Shown here one piece after another: positions 1 to 9,331 of a stretch of 64,000 nucleotides of DNA; the first letter of the stretch is position 1, and each line of letters opens with the position of its first letter. The translations under genes were made by a program, and so were the position numbers. Below the pieces are notes generated by a model. The model had not been told where the DNA came from, did not search any database, and worked only from the letters and a program-made list of their open reading frames with translations. Where the stretch lies: contig JAIQZQ010000091.1 of the NCBI GenBank assembly GCA_021777105.1, positions 1-64,000 of the forward strand. The letters run 5' to 3'. This DNA comes from Candidatus Anammoxibacter sp. (GTDB lineage: Bacteria; Planctomycetota; Brocadiia; Brocadiales; Anammoxibacteraceae).

Positions 1-203
1 CTTTTTTAACGCGCATTCTTGCCCTCCTGGTTTTTTATTATAAATTTATCGTTACAGGTATGGTAAGTTTTGCGCGTTATTTTTTCAATATTTTATTTCG
101 GTTTTTTTCGAATTTTCTTTTCCGCAACAGATACTAAGTATATCTTCATGAATCTCATGCTTTAACACACTTCCCATTCCTATCCAATACTTTTCATTTA
201 AAT

Positions 204-281
204 AATTCGAGAAGTCCCAGCTTCGCCTTGTAAAGACGTGTCACTTCCCAACTGCATTCGAAGCTGGGGCTTCGAGAATTA
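204..281. repeat. Short inverted repeat around a 30-base loop
   Basis: The left arm AATTCGAGAAGTCCCAGCTT (204-223) is nearly the reverse complement of the right arm around 258-280 (AAGCTGGGGCTTCGAGAATT). It could form a long hairpin. There is no T tract, so it is more likely a repeat element than a terminator. Confidence 0.6.
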
Positions 282-295
282 TTTCGTTCCCAAGC

Positions 296-513
296 AGGGG
301 CTCTTACTGTTGGACAAATTGTTGCCGGACAAAATAAGAAACTTGTTACAAGGCTCCAGCCTTGTAACACACTGTCCTTAGAGGCTCTGCCTCGTCTTAA
401 ACGTTGTTAATTAGATCGGCATTAGTAAATTAATGGCGCCATTTGTTATTCTGACAAAATGAGGCAGAGCCTCTTCGTACACCCAGTTACAAGGCCGGAG
501 CCTTGTAACTAGC
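296..513. repeat. MITE-like element, copy 1 (right end lost)
   Basis: It matches the element at 5042-5335 over about 215 bases with few changes. It contains two nested hairpin pairs: GTTACAAGGCTCCAGCCTTGTAAC-type palindromes at both ends, and AGAGGCTCTGCCTC / GAGGCAGAGCCTCT inside. The left terminal repeat (GCTCTTACTGTTGGACAA) is present but the matching right end found in copy 2 is missing, so this copy is truncated. It lies just downstream of the receptor gene at 619-2769. Confidence 0.7.
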
Positions 514-618
514 TACAGTGGGTACTGCGGATGTTGGCGATTGCTCCAACCGTCACGGCGCGGGGACGCGTCTACACTACATTTTGACGCTCTGTGCTTC
601 GCGCCCATCGCTCCGCGC

Positions 619-2769
619 CTAAAACTCATACTCAAACCCAACAAAAAAATGTCTGCCGGGTCTTGGCGAACCATTTGGTATTGAGTCCTGAGCGGGGTCG
701 GCGTAATCTTTATCTAATAGGTTATAAACTGTTCCCTGTATTTCAAGCTCCTTAAAAAACTCTTTTGCAATTACTGAAAGGTTTATAACCGCGTATGAAG
801 GCATCTTGTCTAAAAGATCGTCTGGTTCTCTGGTGCGCCTGCCGCTGATAAAGGCGTTTAGGTTCGCGTTAATATATTTCCATGGTTCTATATTTATTCC
901 TATATTGCCTTTATGTTTTGCCACAAACGGCAGGTCGCCCCCTTTGTCGTCCTCCGGGTTTTGATATGAATAGTTCATGAAGATGTAATTGTCATCATCA
1001 AAATCTATCCGGCCTTCGGCTTCGATGCCATAGATGCGGGCATCGCCAAAGTTGTCGAATCTTGAAATATTTAATGACGATTCTACCTTGCGCAACGCGA
1101 TAAGGTCTTTTATATCATCGTAGAAATAGTTAACATTAGCGGTAAATAGATTATTAAATTTATAGCCAAGCTCTATCTCGTATGTTTTAATCTCTTCGGG
1201 ATCAAGATCTTCGTTGCCCTGCACGGTTGGTTGATTGCCGGAAAACATTTCAGTTAAAGTGGGGGGGCGGAACGCCTCGCCGTAGAGCAGTTTTAACCAC
1301 GCGTTTTCCACAAACTCCCATGTCAGGCCGATCCGGGGGTTGATTTCGCCGCTTTTGCTGTCGTCGTACCAGTCATACCGTGTTCCGATTGTCAATCCAA
1401 TCGCATCGGTTATGCTCCAAACATCTTGCGCATAAAAGGATGTTACTCGCCTTATAGTCTCTTTTATAAAAGGCAAATCGTCTGAAAAATCTTGAACTGA
1501 ATCCAGGGAATCAAATGTCAACGGAAAGAAATTGGCTGAAAATTGGACGTTGTCCTGATAAATATATCTGTATTCAAAACCTAGTGTAAATGTGTTCTCG
1601 TCAAACAATTTAAAGTCAATAGGCAGCTCCAGGCCCGCGACTTTGTCGGACACTTTTGCTATTGCCTGCAGACCGTCCTTGTTAGTCTGGAACGAGTCCT
1701 CGACTTCGTCTCCGTCAGTGTCTATTAGAAGCGTGGCTCGGGGGGGGAAACCTAAAATGTCAAATGTGTCGTCAAATTGGTCGTAATATATTCGCGGTTT
1801 AATCTCAAGCCAATCGTTAAAAGTTTTTTTATATCCTACCTCTCCAAACACATAGTTTGACTCTAAATCGGTTCTATCGGTTAAAGCCAATTGTGTGCCT
1901 ATAAACGGCCCGCTGTTTTTGTTGCCGTACCACCCCTGAAAGTAAAAATCTTTATATGTTATCTTTAGGTTTAAATCAAACTCTCTTGTCCAGTCTTTAA
2001 CTTCCCCTGGAGCTTGCGACACGGCAGGGAAAAACGATGATAGAAAACCATCCGTCATTGACTGGAAATCGCTTTCAACTGTTCCGTCATAACCGTCGGA
2101 CTCACTAAAGTGAAACATCCCGGTGATTTCAATATCATTGTATTCTTTTCCAAAGAGAACATTTCCCTCCTTTGAATCAAAACTGCCGTATCCTGCGCTA
2201 AACTTTACGCCGTCAATATCATCCGCGTCCATGGTTATAATATTGATAGCCGCCATAAATGCGTATTCGCCATACACGGCTGATCCTGGTCCTCTAATAA
2301 TTTCCAGTTTTTTTATATTTTTAACAGGATATTCGTCAAAATTAATAAATGGGTTGCCGTCAAGAGGATTGTTAATAAGATGGCCGTCAAGCATTACCCT
2401 TACCTGATTGCCGTCTTCAATTCCCCTTACTGCGGGATATGAATCGCCAAACGCCGCCGACTTCAATATCTCAAAACCAGGCACAATCCTTAAGAGTTCG
2501 CTAAGAGTTCGAAATCCAAGGTTTTTAATCTCTTTTGCCGTGATAACGGTAATTATGGAAGGAGCCTCGGAAATCCTCTTTTTGCTTTTCGTGGAGATGT
2601 TTACGTAATTCTCTTCGCGCAACCAGGCAAGCTCGTCTTCAAAGTTCAGATCTAGTTTTGAACTTTCAGGTTGAACGCTGAATGCATCATCAGCAATAAC
2701 GTAGCGTAAGTTTACCAGATTAAACGTTAACGCTAATATTATTAGTAAATGTGTTGGTTTTAATTTCAT
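619..2769 (-). CDS. TonB-dependent outer-membrane receptor
   Basis: This encodes a 716-residue TonB-dependent receptor, expected to form a 22-strand outer-membrane barrel importing a scarce ligand such as a metal chelate or vitamin. The sequence shows a signal peptide (about residues 1-26), a plug domain at about 60-180 with the hallmark IIRGPGSAVYG, and a C-terminal barrel ending in aromatic residue F (FVGFEYEF), as expected for BAM-dependent insertion. Between the signal peptide and plug sits an ELAWLREENYVNI segment that the neighbouring receptor shares. The start is supported by a GGAAG ribosome site just upstream. The gene lies 50 bases after its paralogue (2819-4951) and may be co-transcribed with it. 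The ligand cannot be told from sequence. Receptor identity is firm, substrate unknown. Confidence 0.93.
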   Translation of the reverse strand: MKLKPTHLLIILALTFNLVNLRYVIADDAFSVQPESSKLDLNFEDELAWLREENYVNISTKSKKRISEAPSIITVITAKEIKNLGFRTLSELLRIVPGFEILKSAAFGDSYPAVRGIEDGNQVRVMLDGHLINNPLDGNPFINFDEYPVKNIKKLEIIRGPGSAVYGEYAFMAAINIITMDADDIDGVKFSAGYGSFDSKEGNVLFGKEYNDIEITGMFHFSESDGYDGTVESDFQSMTDGFLSSFFPAVSQAPGEVKDWTREFDLNLKITYKDFYFQGWYGNKNSGPFIGTQLALTDRTDLESNYVFGEVGYKKTFNDWLEIKPRIYYDQFDDTFDILGFPPRATLLIDTDGDEVEDSFQTNKDGLQAIAKVSDKVAGLELPIDFKLFDENTFTLGFEYRYIYQDNVQFSANFFPLTFDSLDSVQDFSDDLPFIKETIRRVTSFYAQDVWSITDAIGLTIGTRYDWYDDSKSGEINPRIGLTWEFVENAWLKLLYGEAFRPPTLTEMFSGNQPTVQGNEDLDPEEIKTYEIELGYKFNNLFTANVNYFYDDIKDLIALRKVESSLNISRFDNFGDARIYGIEAEGRIDFDDDNYIFMNYSYQNPEDDKGGDLPFVAKHKGNIGINIEPWKYINANLNAFISGRRTREPDDLLDKMPSYAVINLSVIAKEFFKELEIQGTVYNLLDKDYADPAQDSIPNGSPRPGRHFFVGFEYEF

Positions 2770-2818
2770 ATGGTCTTCCGCTTCTGGTTCTCAAGCCTCT
2801 GCTTTGCGAATTGCGCAT

Positions 2819-4951
2819 CTAAAACTTATACTCTACTTCTATAAAAAATGTTCTGCCTTGGCGTGGAAGATCGGTAGAGATAGTATTTGCGGGCGCCGGA
2901 TCATCATATTTTTTATCAAAAAGGTTAAACAGGGACGCCTTAACCTTCATATCTTTAAAGAAATCTTTTGCTATTAATGTAAGGTTTGTGATGGCATACC
3001 CGGGCGAATCCGACCTCGTGTCCTTTTCCGCGCGCACACGATCGTCACTAATGAAAGTATGCAGGTTCGCGTTTAAATATTTTGTTATGCCTGCATTAAT
3101 GCCGATGTTTCCTTTATGTTTAGGAACATCAGGCAATGGATCGCCTTTTGATTCAGCATCCTGGTATGTGTAATTTACAAAAATATACGCATCAGACCAA
3201 TAATCTGAAAGGTCAGCTTTTGTTTCAAATTCAATGCCCTGTATGTTTGACCCTCCCATGTTTTCAAAAACTCCTGCCACTGTTGGAGCATTTGAAAAAA
3301 CCATAACAATTTCATCTCTAATAACATTAAAAAAATAGTTAACATTGGCGACGATTCTTTTGTTAAATTTATGTCCCAGTCCAACTTCATAGGTTCTTAT
3401 TGTTTCAGGCTGCAAATCGGGGTTTCCTAACAGGGTAGGATTGCTTATTAAATATAGTTCTTTAAGACTAGGCGCTCGAAATGCTTGACCGTATAAAAGT
3501 TTAAGTGTAAAATCATCCATAAAATCCCAAACCAGTCCTATCCTGGGGTTAGTAGTTCCTTCAAAATCGCTATAATGATCGTGCCTTATCCCTATTGTAA
3601 GGTCAATATTATCTGATATGTTCCACATGTCTTGAATATAGATTGCCCATATCTGGCGATATGCTTCACCAATCCAGTCAACAACATCCTGAATTGATCC
3701 AAGTGAGGCATTATTTATAGGGTTAAAATTGGCATGATGTGTAACATTGTCCTGCCTTTCCCATTTATAGTCAAAACCAAGCGTAAATGTGTTATTTTCA
3801 GAAATATCATAATCCATCTGTATCTCTGCCCCTAATCGTCTATTAGTTGCTAATCCTTGCGCTATCTTTCCATTCGGAAACTCTTCTATGTCACCATCAC
3901 CATCCAAATCACTAGACATCACAAACCCATCAGGAAATTGCTCAACTAAAAAATCCATGTCGTATTGATCATAATAGACACGTGGTTTAACTGACAATCT
4001 CTCGCCTACATCAAATTTATAATTAACCTCCCCCATAACAAAATTGAACTTGTTTTCACCATCTTCAGTTAAGATAAAACTTGAACCAACAAATGGTTCT
4101 GTATCCTTATTCATATATTTGCCGATAAAGTTGATATTTTTATATGTCGACTTTAGATAAAAATCTAACTTATTCCGGCTATCGTCCGTATCTCCGGGCG
4201 TAATGGAAAACGGTTGCCTCGCCATTTGATCCTCTTTAATTGTTTCGCTTAATCCGTTTGTATTATAAAAATCAGCAAAACCTGTAATATCTATGTCGCG
4301 AAACGTTTTTCCAAACGAAACGCTATATTCCTGTGTATCATATGTTCCAAATCCGGTTGCAACTTTTACCCCGTCAATATCAGATGCATCCTTAGTTACA
4401 ACATTTATAATAGCAAGGAACGCATTAGCTCCATACAAGGCGGAACCAGGCCCTCTGATAATTTCTATTTTTTTTACATTTTTTAATGGGAGATCGTCAA
4501 AAAAGAATTCAAAAGCCCCATCATATGGCATATTAAGAGAATGCCCATCTATAAGCAGTTTAATTTTTGAGCCTATGGAGGCTACACCTCTGGCTTGAAT
4601 TTTTATTTCACCAAAATCTCCATCTTTAATAATGTCAAAACCTGGAACTGTGCGGATAATATCAGGCAAGGTCTTGGCCCCGATATTTTCAATCTCTTCG
4701 GCTGTGATAACCGTAACGATGGATGGCGCTTTTGACATTTCAATAGGGTTTTTAGTTGCAATATTTACATAATTCTCCTCGCGTAGCCATGCAAGTTCAT
4801 CTTCAAAATCCATTGTCAATGATGAACTATTGCCGAATCTATTTTCTATTTCATCATGGGCGAAAACAGTAAATAGTTCGACTGAGCAGAACATAAATAC
4901 TAAAATCAATGTCACAATATACGTTAGTTTTATATTTTTTATAATAATCAT
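2819..4951 (-). CDS. TonB-dependent outer-membrane receptor, paralogue
   Basis: A second TonB-dependent receptor, about 710 residues. I place the start at 4951 (MIIIKNIKLTYIV), because the longer frame to 5044 reads back into a repeat element and the internal Met opens a normal signal peptide. The plug domain includes IIRGPGSALYGANAF; the barrel ends with FFIEVEYKF. It shares the ELAWLREENYVNI segment, APSIVTVITAEEI and the domain order with the downstream receptor, so the pair arose by duplication. Barrel-loop regions differ more than the plug, suggesting different ligands. No TonB, ExbB or ExbD gene is near. An upstream MITE-like repeat (5042-5335) occupies the promoter side. Confidence 0.92.
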   Translation of the reverse strand: MIIIKNIKLTYIVTLILVFMFCSVELFTVFAHDEIENRFGNSSSLTMDFEDELAWLREENYVNIATKNPIEMSKAPSIVTVITAEEIENIGAKTLPDIIRTVPGFDIIKDGDFGEIKIQARGVASIGSKIKLLIDGHSLNMPYDGAFEFFFDDLPLKNVKKIEIIRGPGSALYGANAFLAIINVVTKDASDIDGVKVATGFGTYDTQEYSVSFGKTFRDIDITGFADFYNTNGLSETIKEDQMARQPFSITPGDTDDSRNKLDFYLKSTYKNINFIGKYMNKDTEPFVGSSFILTEDGENKFNFVMGEVNYKFDVGERLSVKPRVYYDQYDMDFLVEQFPDGFVMSSDLDGDGDIEEFPNGKIAQGLATNRRLGAEIQMDYDISENNTFTLGFDYKWERQDNVTHHANFNPINNASLGSIQDVVDWIGEAYRQIWAIYIQDMWNISDNIDLTIGIRHDHYSDFEGTTNPRIGLVWDFMDDFTLKLLYGQAFRAPSLKELYLISNPTLLGNPDLQPETIRTYEVGLGHKFNKRIVANVNYFFNVIRDEIVMVFSNAPTVAGVFENMGGSNIQGIEFETKADLSDYWSDAYIFVNYTYQDAESKGDPLPDVPKHKGNIGINAGITKYLNANLHTFISDDRVRAEKDTRSDSPGYAITNLTLIAKDFFKDMKVKASLFNLFDKKYDDPAPANTISTDLPRQGRTFFIEVEYKF

Positions 4952-5041
4952 AATGTTTTCTAATTTATACTTCTGGTTAATAAGCCCCTGATCCCTGTTC
5001 CGCTTCCGGAGCTCAAGACCCTGCCCTGCTTTCCCGGCGCC

Positions 5042-5335
5042 CAAGCCCCTGCTCTTACTTTGGACAAATTTTTGTTGGACAAAATAAGAAGCTTGTTACA
5101 AGGCTCCCGCCTTGTAACACATTGTTCCTAGAGGCTCTGCCTCGTATTAAACGTTGCTAATTAGATCGGCATTAGAAAATTAACGGCGCCATTTGTTGTT
5201 ATGACAAAAAGAGGCAGAGCCTCTTCGTACACCCAGTTACAAGGCTGGAGCCTTGTAACCAGCGCTGTTGTATAGCCTTAGAACTGTTTACTTGCCCAGC
5301 GAAAAATTGTCCAACAGTAAGAGCAGGGGGCTTTG
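5042..5335. repeat. MITE-like element, copy 2 (complete, with terminal inverted repeats)
   Basis: About 290 bases bounded by inverted termini: left CCCCTGCTCTTACTTTGGAC (from 5046), right reading inversely as CCCCTGCTCTTACTGTTGGA (from about 5330). Inside are paired palindromes built on GTTACAAGGCT and AGAGGCTCTGCCTC. There is no coding capacity. The 215-base core recurs at 296-513. It sits between a receptor gene and the end of the kinase gene on the same strand, where it may act as a transcription barrier. Confidence 0.75.
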
Positions 5336-5377
5336 GGAACGAGGACTAGCGCTGCTCTCTGCGCCGCGCTCACCGCA

Positions 5378-8300
5378 CTATGCGCTCTCCTCTCCGAGCT
5401 TCGCGCAATCAATCGCTTTTTTTATTAACTCTTTAGCCCTTTTTGTGTCTTTGGAGAAAGCTGTGTCTTCAACCATTTTTAAAATATCTGGAAACGGCGA
5501 ATCGTAGCCTTTGCAAAGTTCCGCTATCTTACTTGTCTGCTCGGTAATCTTGCCCGTTAGATAGTAAGGAACCTTTTCAAGCGCAATAAACTCTTCCTCT
5601 AGTTTAGCGTAAAGGGCCGGAGGTATTGACGACCTATTTTTCGTTTCAGGGCTTGGCGCGATTTGCTCATAACGCAAATATTTTTTCAATATAGATATTA
5701 ATTTATTAATGTTTAAAGGTTTTGTTAAATAGTCTGATATTCCCGCTTTTTGGGCTTCGCTTTGGCGATCAGTGAGCGCGTCGGCTGAAATTGCGACAAT
5801 AGGAATGTTTTTGCATGCGGTATTGCGAAGGATCTCCAGAGATGTTTCAATCCCATCCATATCCGGCATATGCATATCCATTAATATAAGGTTAGGCTTT
5901 ATTTCAAGGGCTTTTTCTATGCCGGATTTTCCATTGTCTTCAATATTAACGGTCAAATCAAGCCTCTTAAACAATGATGTAATCATTTGCTGGTTCATTA
6001 TATTATCTTCCACCAGCAGTATTTTATTATCTTTATGGAACCTTACATCTTTCCAATTCTGTTGTTCCTGTTCCTCAACGTTATCTTTGCTTTCTATAAG
6101 CGGTACCTTTACGGTAAAAACCGCCCCTTCCCCTTCTTTACTTTTCAAAGTAATTGTGCCGCCTAAAAGGTCCGTCATCATTTTAGCTATGCTTAAACCA
6201 AGGCCGGTTCCTCCAAAAGTGCGAGTTGCCGTGGTTTCCGCCTGCACAAAGGCTTCAAATACTGATTCATGGTTTTCCGCGGGAATACCCACGCCCTGAT
6301 CTTCAACTTTAAATACAATAGAATCAATGTCACGCAACGCTTTCAGGCTTACAGCTTTTTTATATTGGGTGAATTTAATCGCGTTGCTTGTAAGATTCAT
6401 TAGTATCTGGTTAAGTTTCGTGCGGTCGGAACATATTATTTCCGGCAGATTCGGGTCATATGAATATGTAAATTTGATATTTTTGTGAATGGCCTGGGCT
6501 TTATTAGTATGAAAAATGCCCTGGACAAGAAGTTTCAGGTTCAGGTTTTCCATTGAAAGGGATGTCTTGCCCGCTTCAATCTTTGACAGGTCAAGGATGT
6601 TGTTGATCAGTTCTGAAAGATGCTCTCCGCTAACATTAATGTTTTTTAGGAATTGTATAAACTCTGAAGTCAGTTTCATGTTTTTGCTGTCTTTTAATAA
6701 CATCTGACTAAATCCAACAATAGAATTAAGTGGAGTGCGAATCTCATGGCTCATGTTGGCTAGAAATTCGCTTTTGGCGCGATTAGCGGAAACGGCAACC
6801 TCCTTAGCCTGTTTCAAATCTTTTGCCACCTTTTTTTTGTGATCCTCTTCACGCGTTTTTTCCATAAAAACCCCATAGGTTCGCAAAAACGGATCAAGAA
6901 AGGAGGCAGTCTCCCCGTCATAACCGCCCGGCCTGTTTGCCACCCCCATAACGCCAACCAACTGTCCTTCAATGCCTTTAATTGGCAGTCCAAGAAAAGC
7001 TTTCAATTCCGGATGCCCATCTTCCCTGGGGTATCCTCCTCGGCGCGGATCGTTATGCGGGTTGTTGCAGATGACGACTTTGCCGGTGACAACTACCTGC
7101 CCAAAGAGGCTCTTCATATTATAGAAGTTAATCCCTTTGCGGTGATTCTCTTCGTAGAAAATGCTGGTCTTCTCGCTCCAGGAGATGTCGCTGATTACAT
7201 GAGACCTTAGAAAAGGCGTTCCGTCTTCTTTATGTAAAAGTTCACAGATAAACCCGATTTCACTTTTAGAGAGTTTAAGCAAGCTTTCAAGCGTATTAGA
7301 GCGCCAATCATAGGACATGCCCTGGGCCAGGAAATCATCCTGCATGGAGTGCACTGATTTTAATAAATCATTTTGCTGCACCAATTTTTTTTCTGTTTGA
7401 ATCTGTCTACGGTTTAACAACGCAAGTTTTCGAATCCAGTAGAAGACAACCAGAAGGACGACCGCAACTACGGATAACGCTTTCCAAAGTATTGAATAAT
7501 CAAACGCTTGCTCATACCTGACAGAGAACCACTTATTTAACAAAGACTTTTTCTCGTCTTCGGTGAATGAGTCAACCCCCTTGTTCAAAATCGACAACAA
7601 CTCCGGCGGTTTGCCCTTGCGCACGGCAATTGTGAAATTTACCGGTATATCCAGTTTGCCGCCGATTTTCAAGTCAACCATCTGGTTCCGATTAATCTCG
7701 TAACCTATGGTGGCGACGGTGTCGATAAACCCAAATATACTGCCGTTTTGAACATGTTTTAGGCCGGCCAGAACATTGTCCATCTCAACGATTGTTAGAT
7801 TAGGATGTTTATTACGGATAAGGTCAATATGGGCGTAACCTCTCACCACTCCGACTGCCTGGTCTCCGATAGAGTCAAGATCGTCAACAAACAATTGTTT
7901 TACCGGGACGGCGATTACCATGGGAAAAGAAAAATATGGTTTGGTAAAGTCAAGATACTTTTTCCGTTCCTGTGTGATCCCGGCGGAGGACAATAGGTTG
8001 CAGGAGCCCTCCTGAACGGCCTGCAAGGATTCCAGCCAGGTCTTAGCCGGATACAAATCGAACCGTAACCCCGTTCTTTCGGCCATTATCCGTATAAAAT
8101 CAGCTACAATACCTTCATGCTCTCCATTTTCATTGATCCGTTCAAAAGGCATCCAGTCCGGATCAACACAGAACGAAACTTTACCGGTTTTATTTAAAAA
8201 GAGTTTTTCCATGGCATCCAGAGAAATTAATGCTTTTTTTTCCGTCTCCCGGCCGGCGGCCCCATCGTTCTTATCCCTGTTTGGATCAAAAATAATCGAT

Positions 8301-9277
8301 TCCGGTTCCACTATTTTTTTTGCAAAGCCGGTTTCGACAAAAACCTCCTGAATTTTTCTGATACGTTCAGGATCGATTGAGCCAATTGGGTAAACTTCAG
8401 GTTGCATAACGCGTCGCATTTCCTTTGCCTCAAACAATAAGTGTTGCTTGCTTTTTCCCTGGCTGTTATATTTTTCCAGAATCAGGTCAACAAATTCTTC
8501 AGGATGTTCCAGAGCGTATTGCCAGCCCTTGTTGCAGGCATCGATGAAGGCCTTTGTTATCACTTGATTCGCATTGGCATAGTCCTCTGAAGTGAAGAGA
8601 TTAAGGTCGTAGAAAGGAACTCCGAAGCTGTTGGGATCAAGGATGTTGTAAGAGACCCGTTTCTCGTTAAGCATAAAAATCTCATTGGTCATAAAGGCTG
8701 TCATGGCATCCACTTCACCGTTTACGAATGGGTCGACGTTATATGTATGAGGGACAATGGAAAAATCATTCGCGGTAACATTGTAACGGTTAAACATATG
8801 CATGAGATTTGAACTGAAAATTTCAGTCAACTCTCCCATCACTACCTTTCCCTTCAATTCATCCGGAAAAAAAATGTCAGGCCGAGTAACAATTACAAGG
8901 GGGGACCGTTTCATATAATTGGCCAACAGCACAACCGGTTTTCCTGTCATACGCTCCTTAATAAGTGATGGGTAGCTCGTGCCAAAGGTCGTTTTACCGG
9001 CCAGCACATCTTGAAACATGTCCATTCCAGGCGCGTATTCAATCAACTCCACGTCAAGCCCGGCTTCCTTATAAAATCCTTTCTCTTTAGCGGCATAGAA
9101 TCCGGCGAACTCAAACTGGTGCTTCCACTGTAATTGGAGGCTGACCTTTTTAAAGTCCTTGCCGTCATCTTGAGCCGTAGCCGGATAGGGCGCAAAAAAA
9201 AGCTCAGCCAATAGCAGGATTGTGAAGATTATCATTGATGTTTTGACTTTATTCATTATTTTTCCAATCATATTCAT
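5378..9277 (-). CDS. Hybrid histidine kinase with two periplasmic binding domains (NMT1/THI5-like and SBP_bac_3)
   Basis: A 1299-residue membrane sensor. After a signal peptide (about 1-35) come an NMT1/THI5-like binding domain (about 45-290, starting SLQLQWKHQFEFAGFYAAKE), a family-3 solute-binding domain (about 364-585, starting KVSFCVDPDWMPFE), one membrane helix (about 596-615), a GAF domain (about 640-815), a HisKA dimerisation domain with NMSHEIRTPLNS (about 840), a HATPase domain (to about 1062, with GTGLGLSIAK) and a receiver domain with phospho-acceptor in LILMDMHMPDMDG (about 1131). It should sense small molecules in the periplasm and phosphorylate its own receiver. The last 100 residues are shared with the next kinase, 54 bases upstream on the same strand. 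Possible ligands are pyrimidine-like or amino-acid-like; that is a guess from domain families. Confidence 0.93.
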   Translation of the reverse strand: MNMIGKIMNKVKTSMIIFTILLLAELFFAPYPATAQDDGKDFKKVSLQLQWKHQFEFAGFYAAKEKGFYKEAGLDVELIEYAPGMDMFQDVLAGKTTFGTSYPSLIKERMTGKPVVLLANYMKRSPLVIVTRPDIFFPDELKGKVVMGELTEIFSSNLMHMFNRYNVTANDFSIVPHTYNVDPFVNGEVDAMTAFMTNEIFMLNEKRVSYNILDPNSFGVPFYDLNLFTSEDYANANQVITKAFIDACNKGWQYALEHPEEFVDLILEKYNSQGKSKQHLLFEAKEMRRVMQPEVYPIGSIDPERIRKIQEVFVETGFAKKIVEPESIIFDPNRDKNDGAAGRETEKKALISLDAMEKLFLNKTGKVSFCVDPDWMPFERINENGEHEGIVADFIRIMAERTGLRFDLYPAKTWLESLQAVQEGSCNLLSSAGITQERKKYLDFTKPYFSFPMVIAVPVKQLFVDDLDSIGDQAVGVVRGYAHIDLIRNKHPNLTIVEMDNVLAGLKHVQNGSIFGFIDTVATIGYEINRNQMVDLKIGGKLDIPVNFTIAVRKGKPPELLSILNKGVDSFTEDEKKSLLNKWFSVRYEQAFDYSILWKALSVVAVVLLVVFYWIRKLALLNRRQIQTEKKLVQQNDLLKSVHSMQDDFLAQGMSYDWRSNTLESLLKLSKSEIGFICELLHKEDGTPFLRSHVISDISWSEKTSIFYEENHRKGINFYNMKSLFGQVVVTGKVVICNNPHNDPRRGGYPREDGHPELKAFLGLPIKGIEGQLVGVMGVANRPGGYDGETASFLDPFLRTYGVFMEKTREEDHKKKVAKDLKQAKEVAVSANRAKSEFLANMSHEIRTPLNSIVGFSQMLLKDSKNMKLTSEFIQFLKNINVSGEHLSELINNILDLSKIEAGKTSLSMENLNLKLLVQGIFHTNKAQAIHKNIKFTYSYDPNLPEIICSDRTKLNQILMNLTSNAIKFTQYKKAVSLKALRDIDSIVFKVEDQGVGIPAENHESVFEAFVQAETTATRTFGGTGLGLSIAKMMTDLLGGTITLKSKEGEGAVFTVKVPLIESKDNVEEQEQQNWKDVRFHKDNKILLVEDNIMNQQMITSLFKRLDLTVNIEDNGKSGIEKALEIKPNLILMDMHMPDMDGIETSLEILRNTACKNIPIVAISADALTDRQSEAQKAGISDYLTKPLNINKLISILKKYLRYEQIAPSPETKNRSSIPPALYAKLEEEFIALEKVPYYLTGKITEQTSKIAELCKGYDSPFPDILKMVEDTAFSKDTKRAKELIKKAIDCAKLGEESA

Positions 9278-9331
9278 TGATATTCCGACCCATCCTTTAT
9301 GCGCTTCGCTCTCTGCTCCCCGCGCTTTGCG

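Larger units (their letters stand above)
1..618. other. Non-coding region with palindromic repeats
   Basis: No convincing gene is visible. The stretch holds a 78-base inverted repeat (204-281), a partial copy of a MITE-like element (296-513) and GC-rich sequence up to the end of the first receptor gene. The same repeat family recurs at 5042-5335, so this looks like repeat-colonised spacer. Confidence 0.6.
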
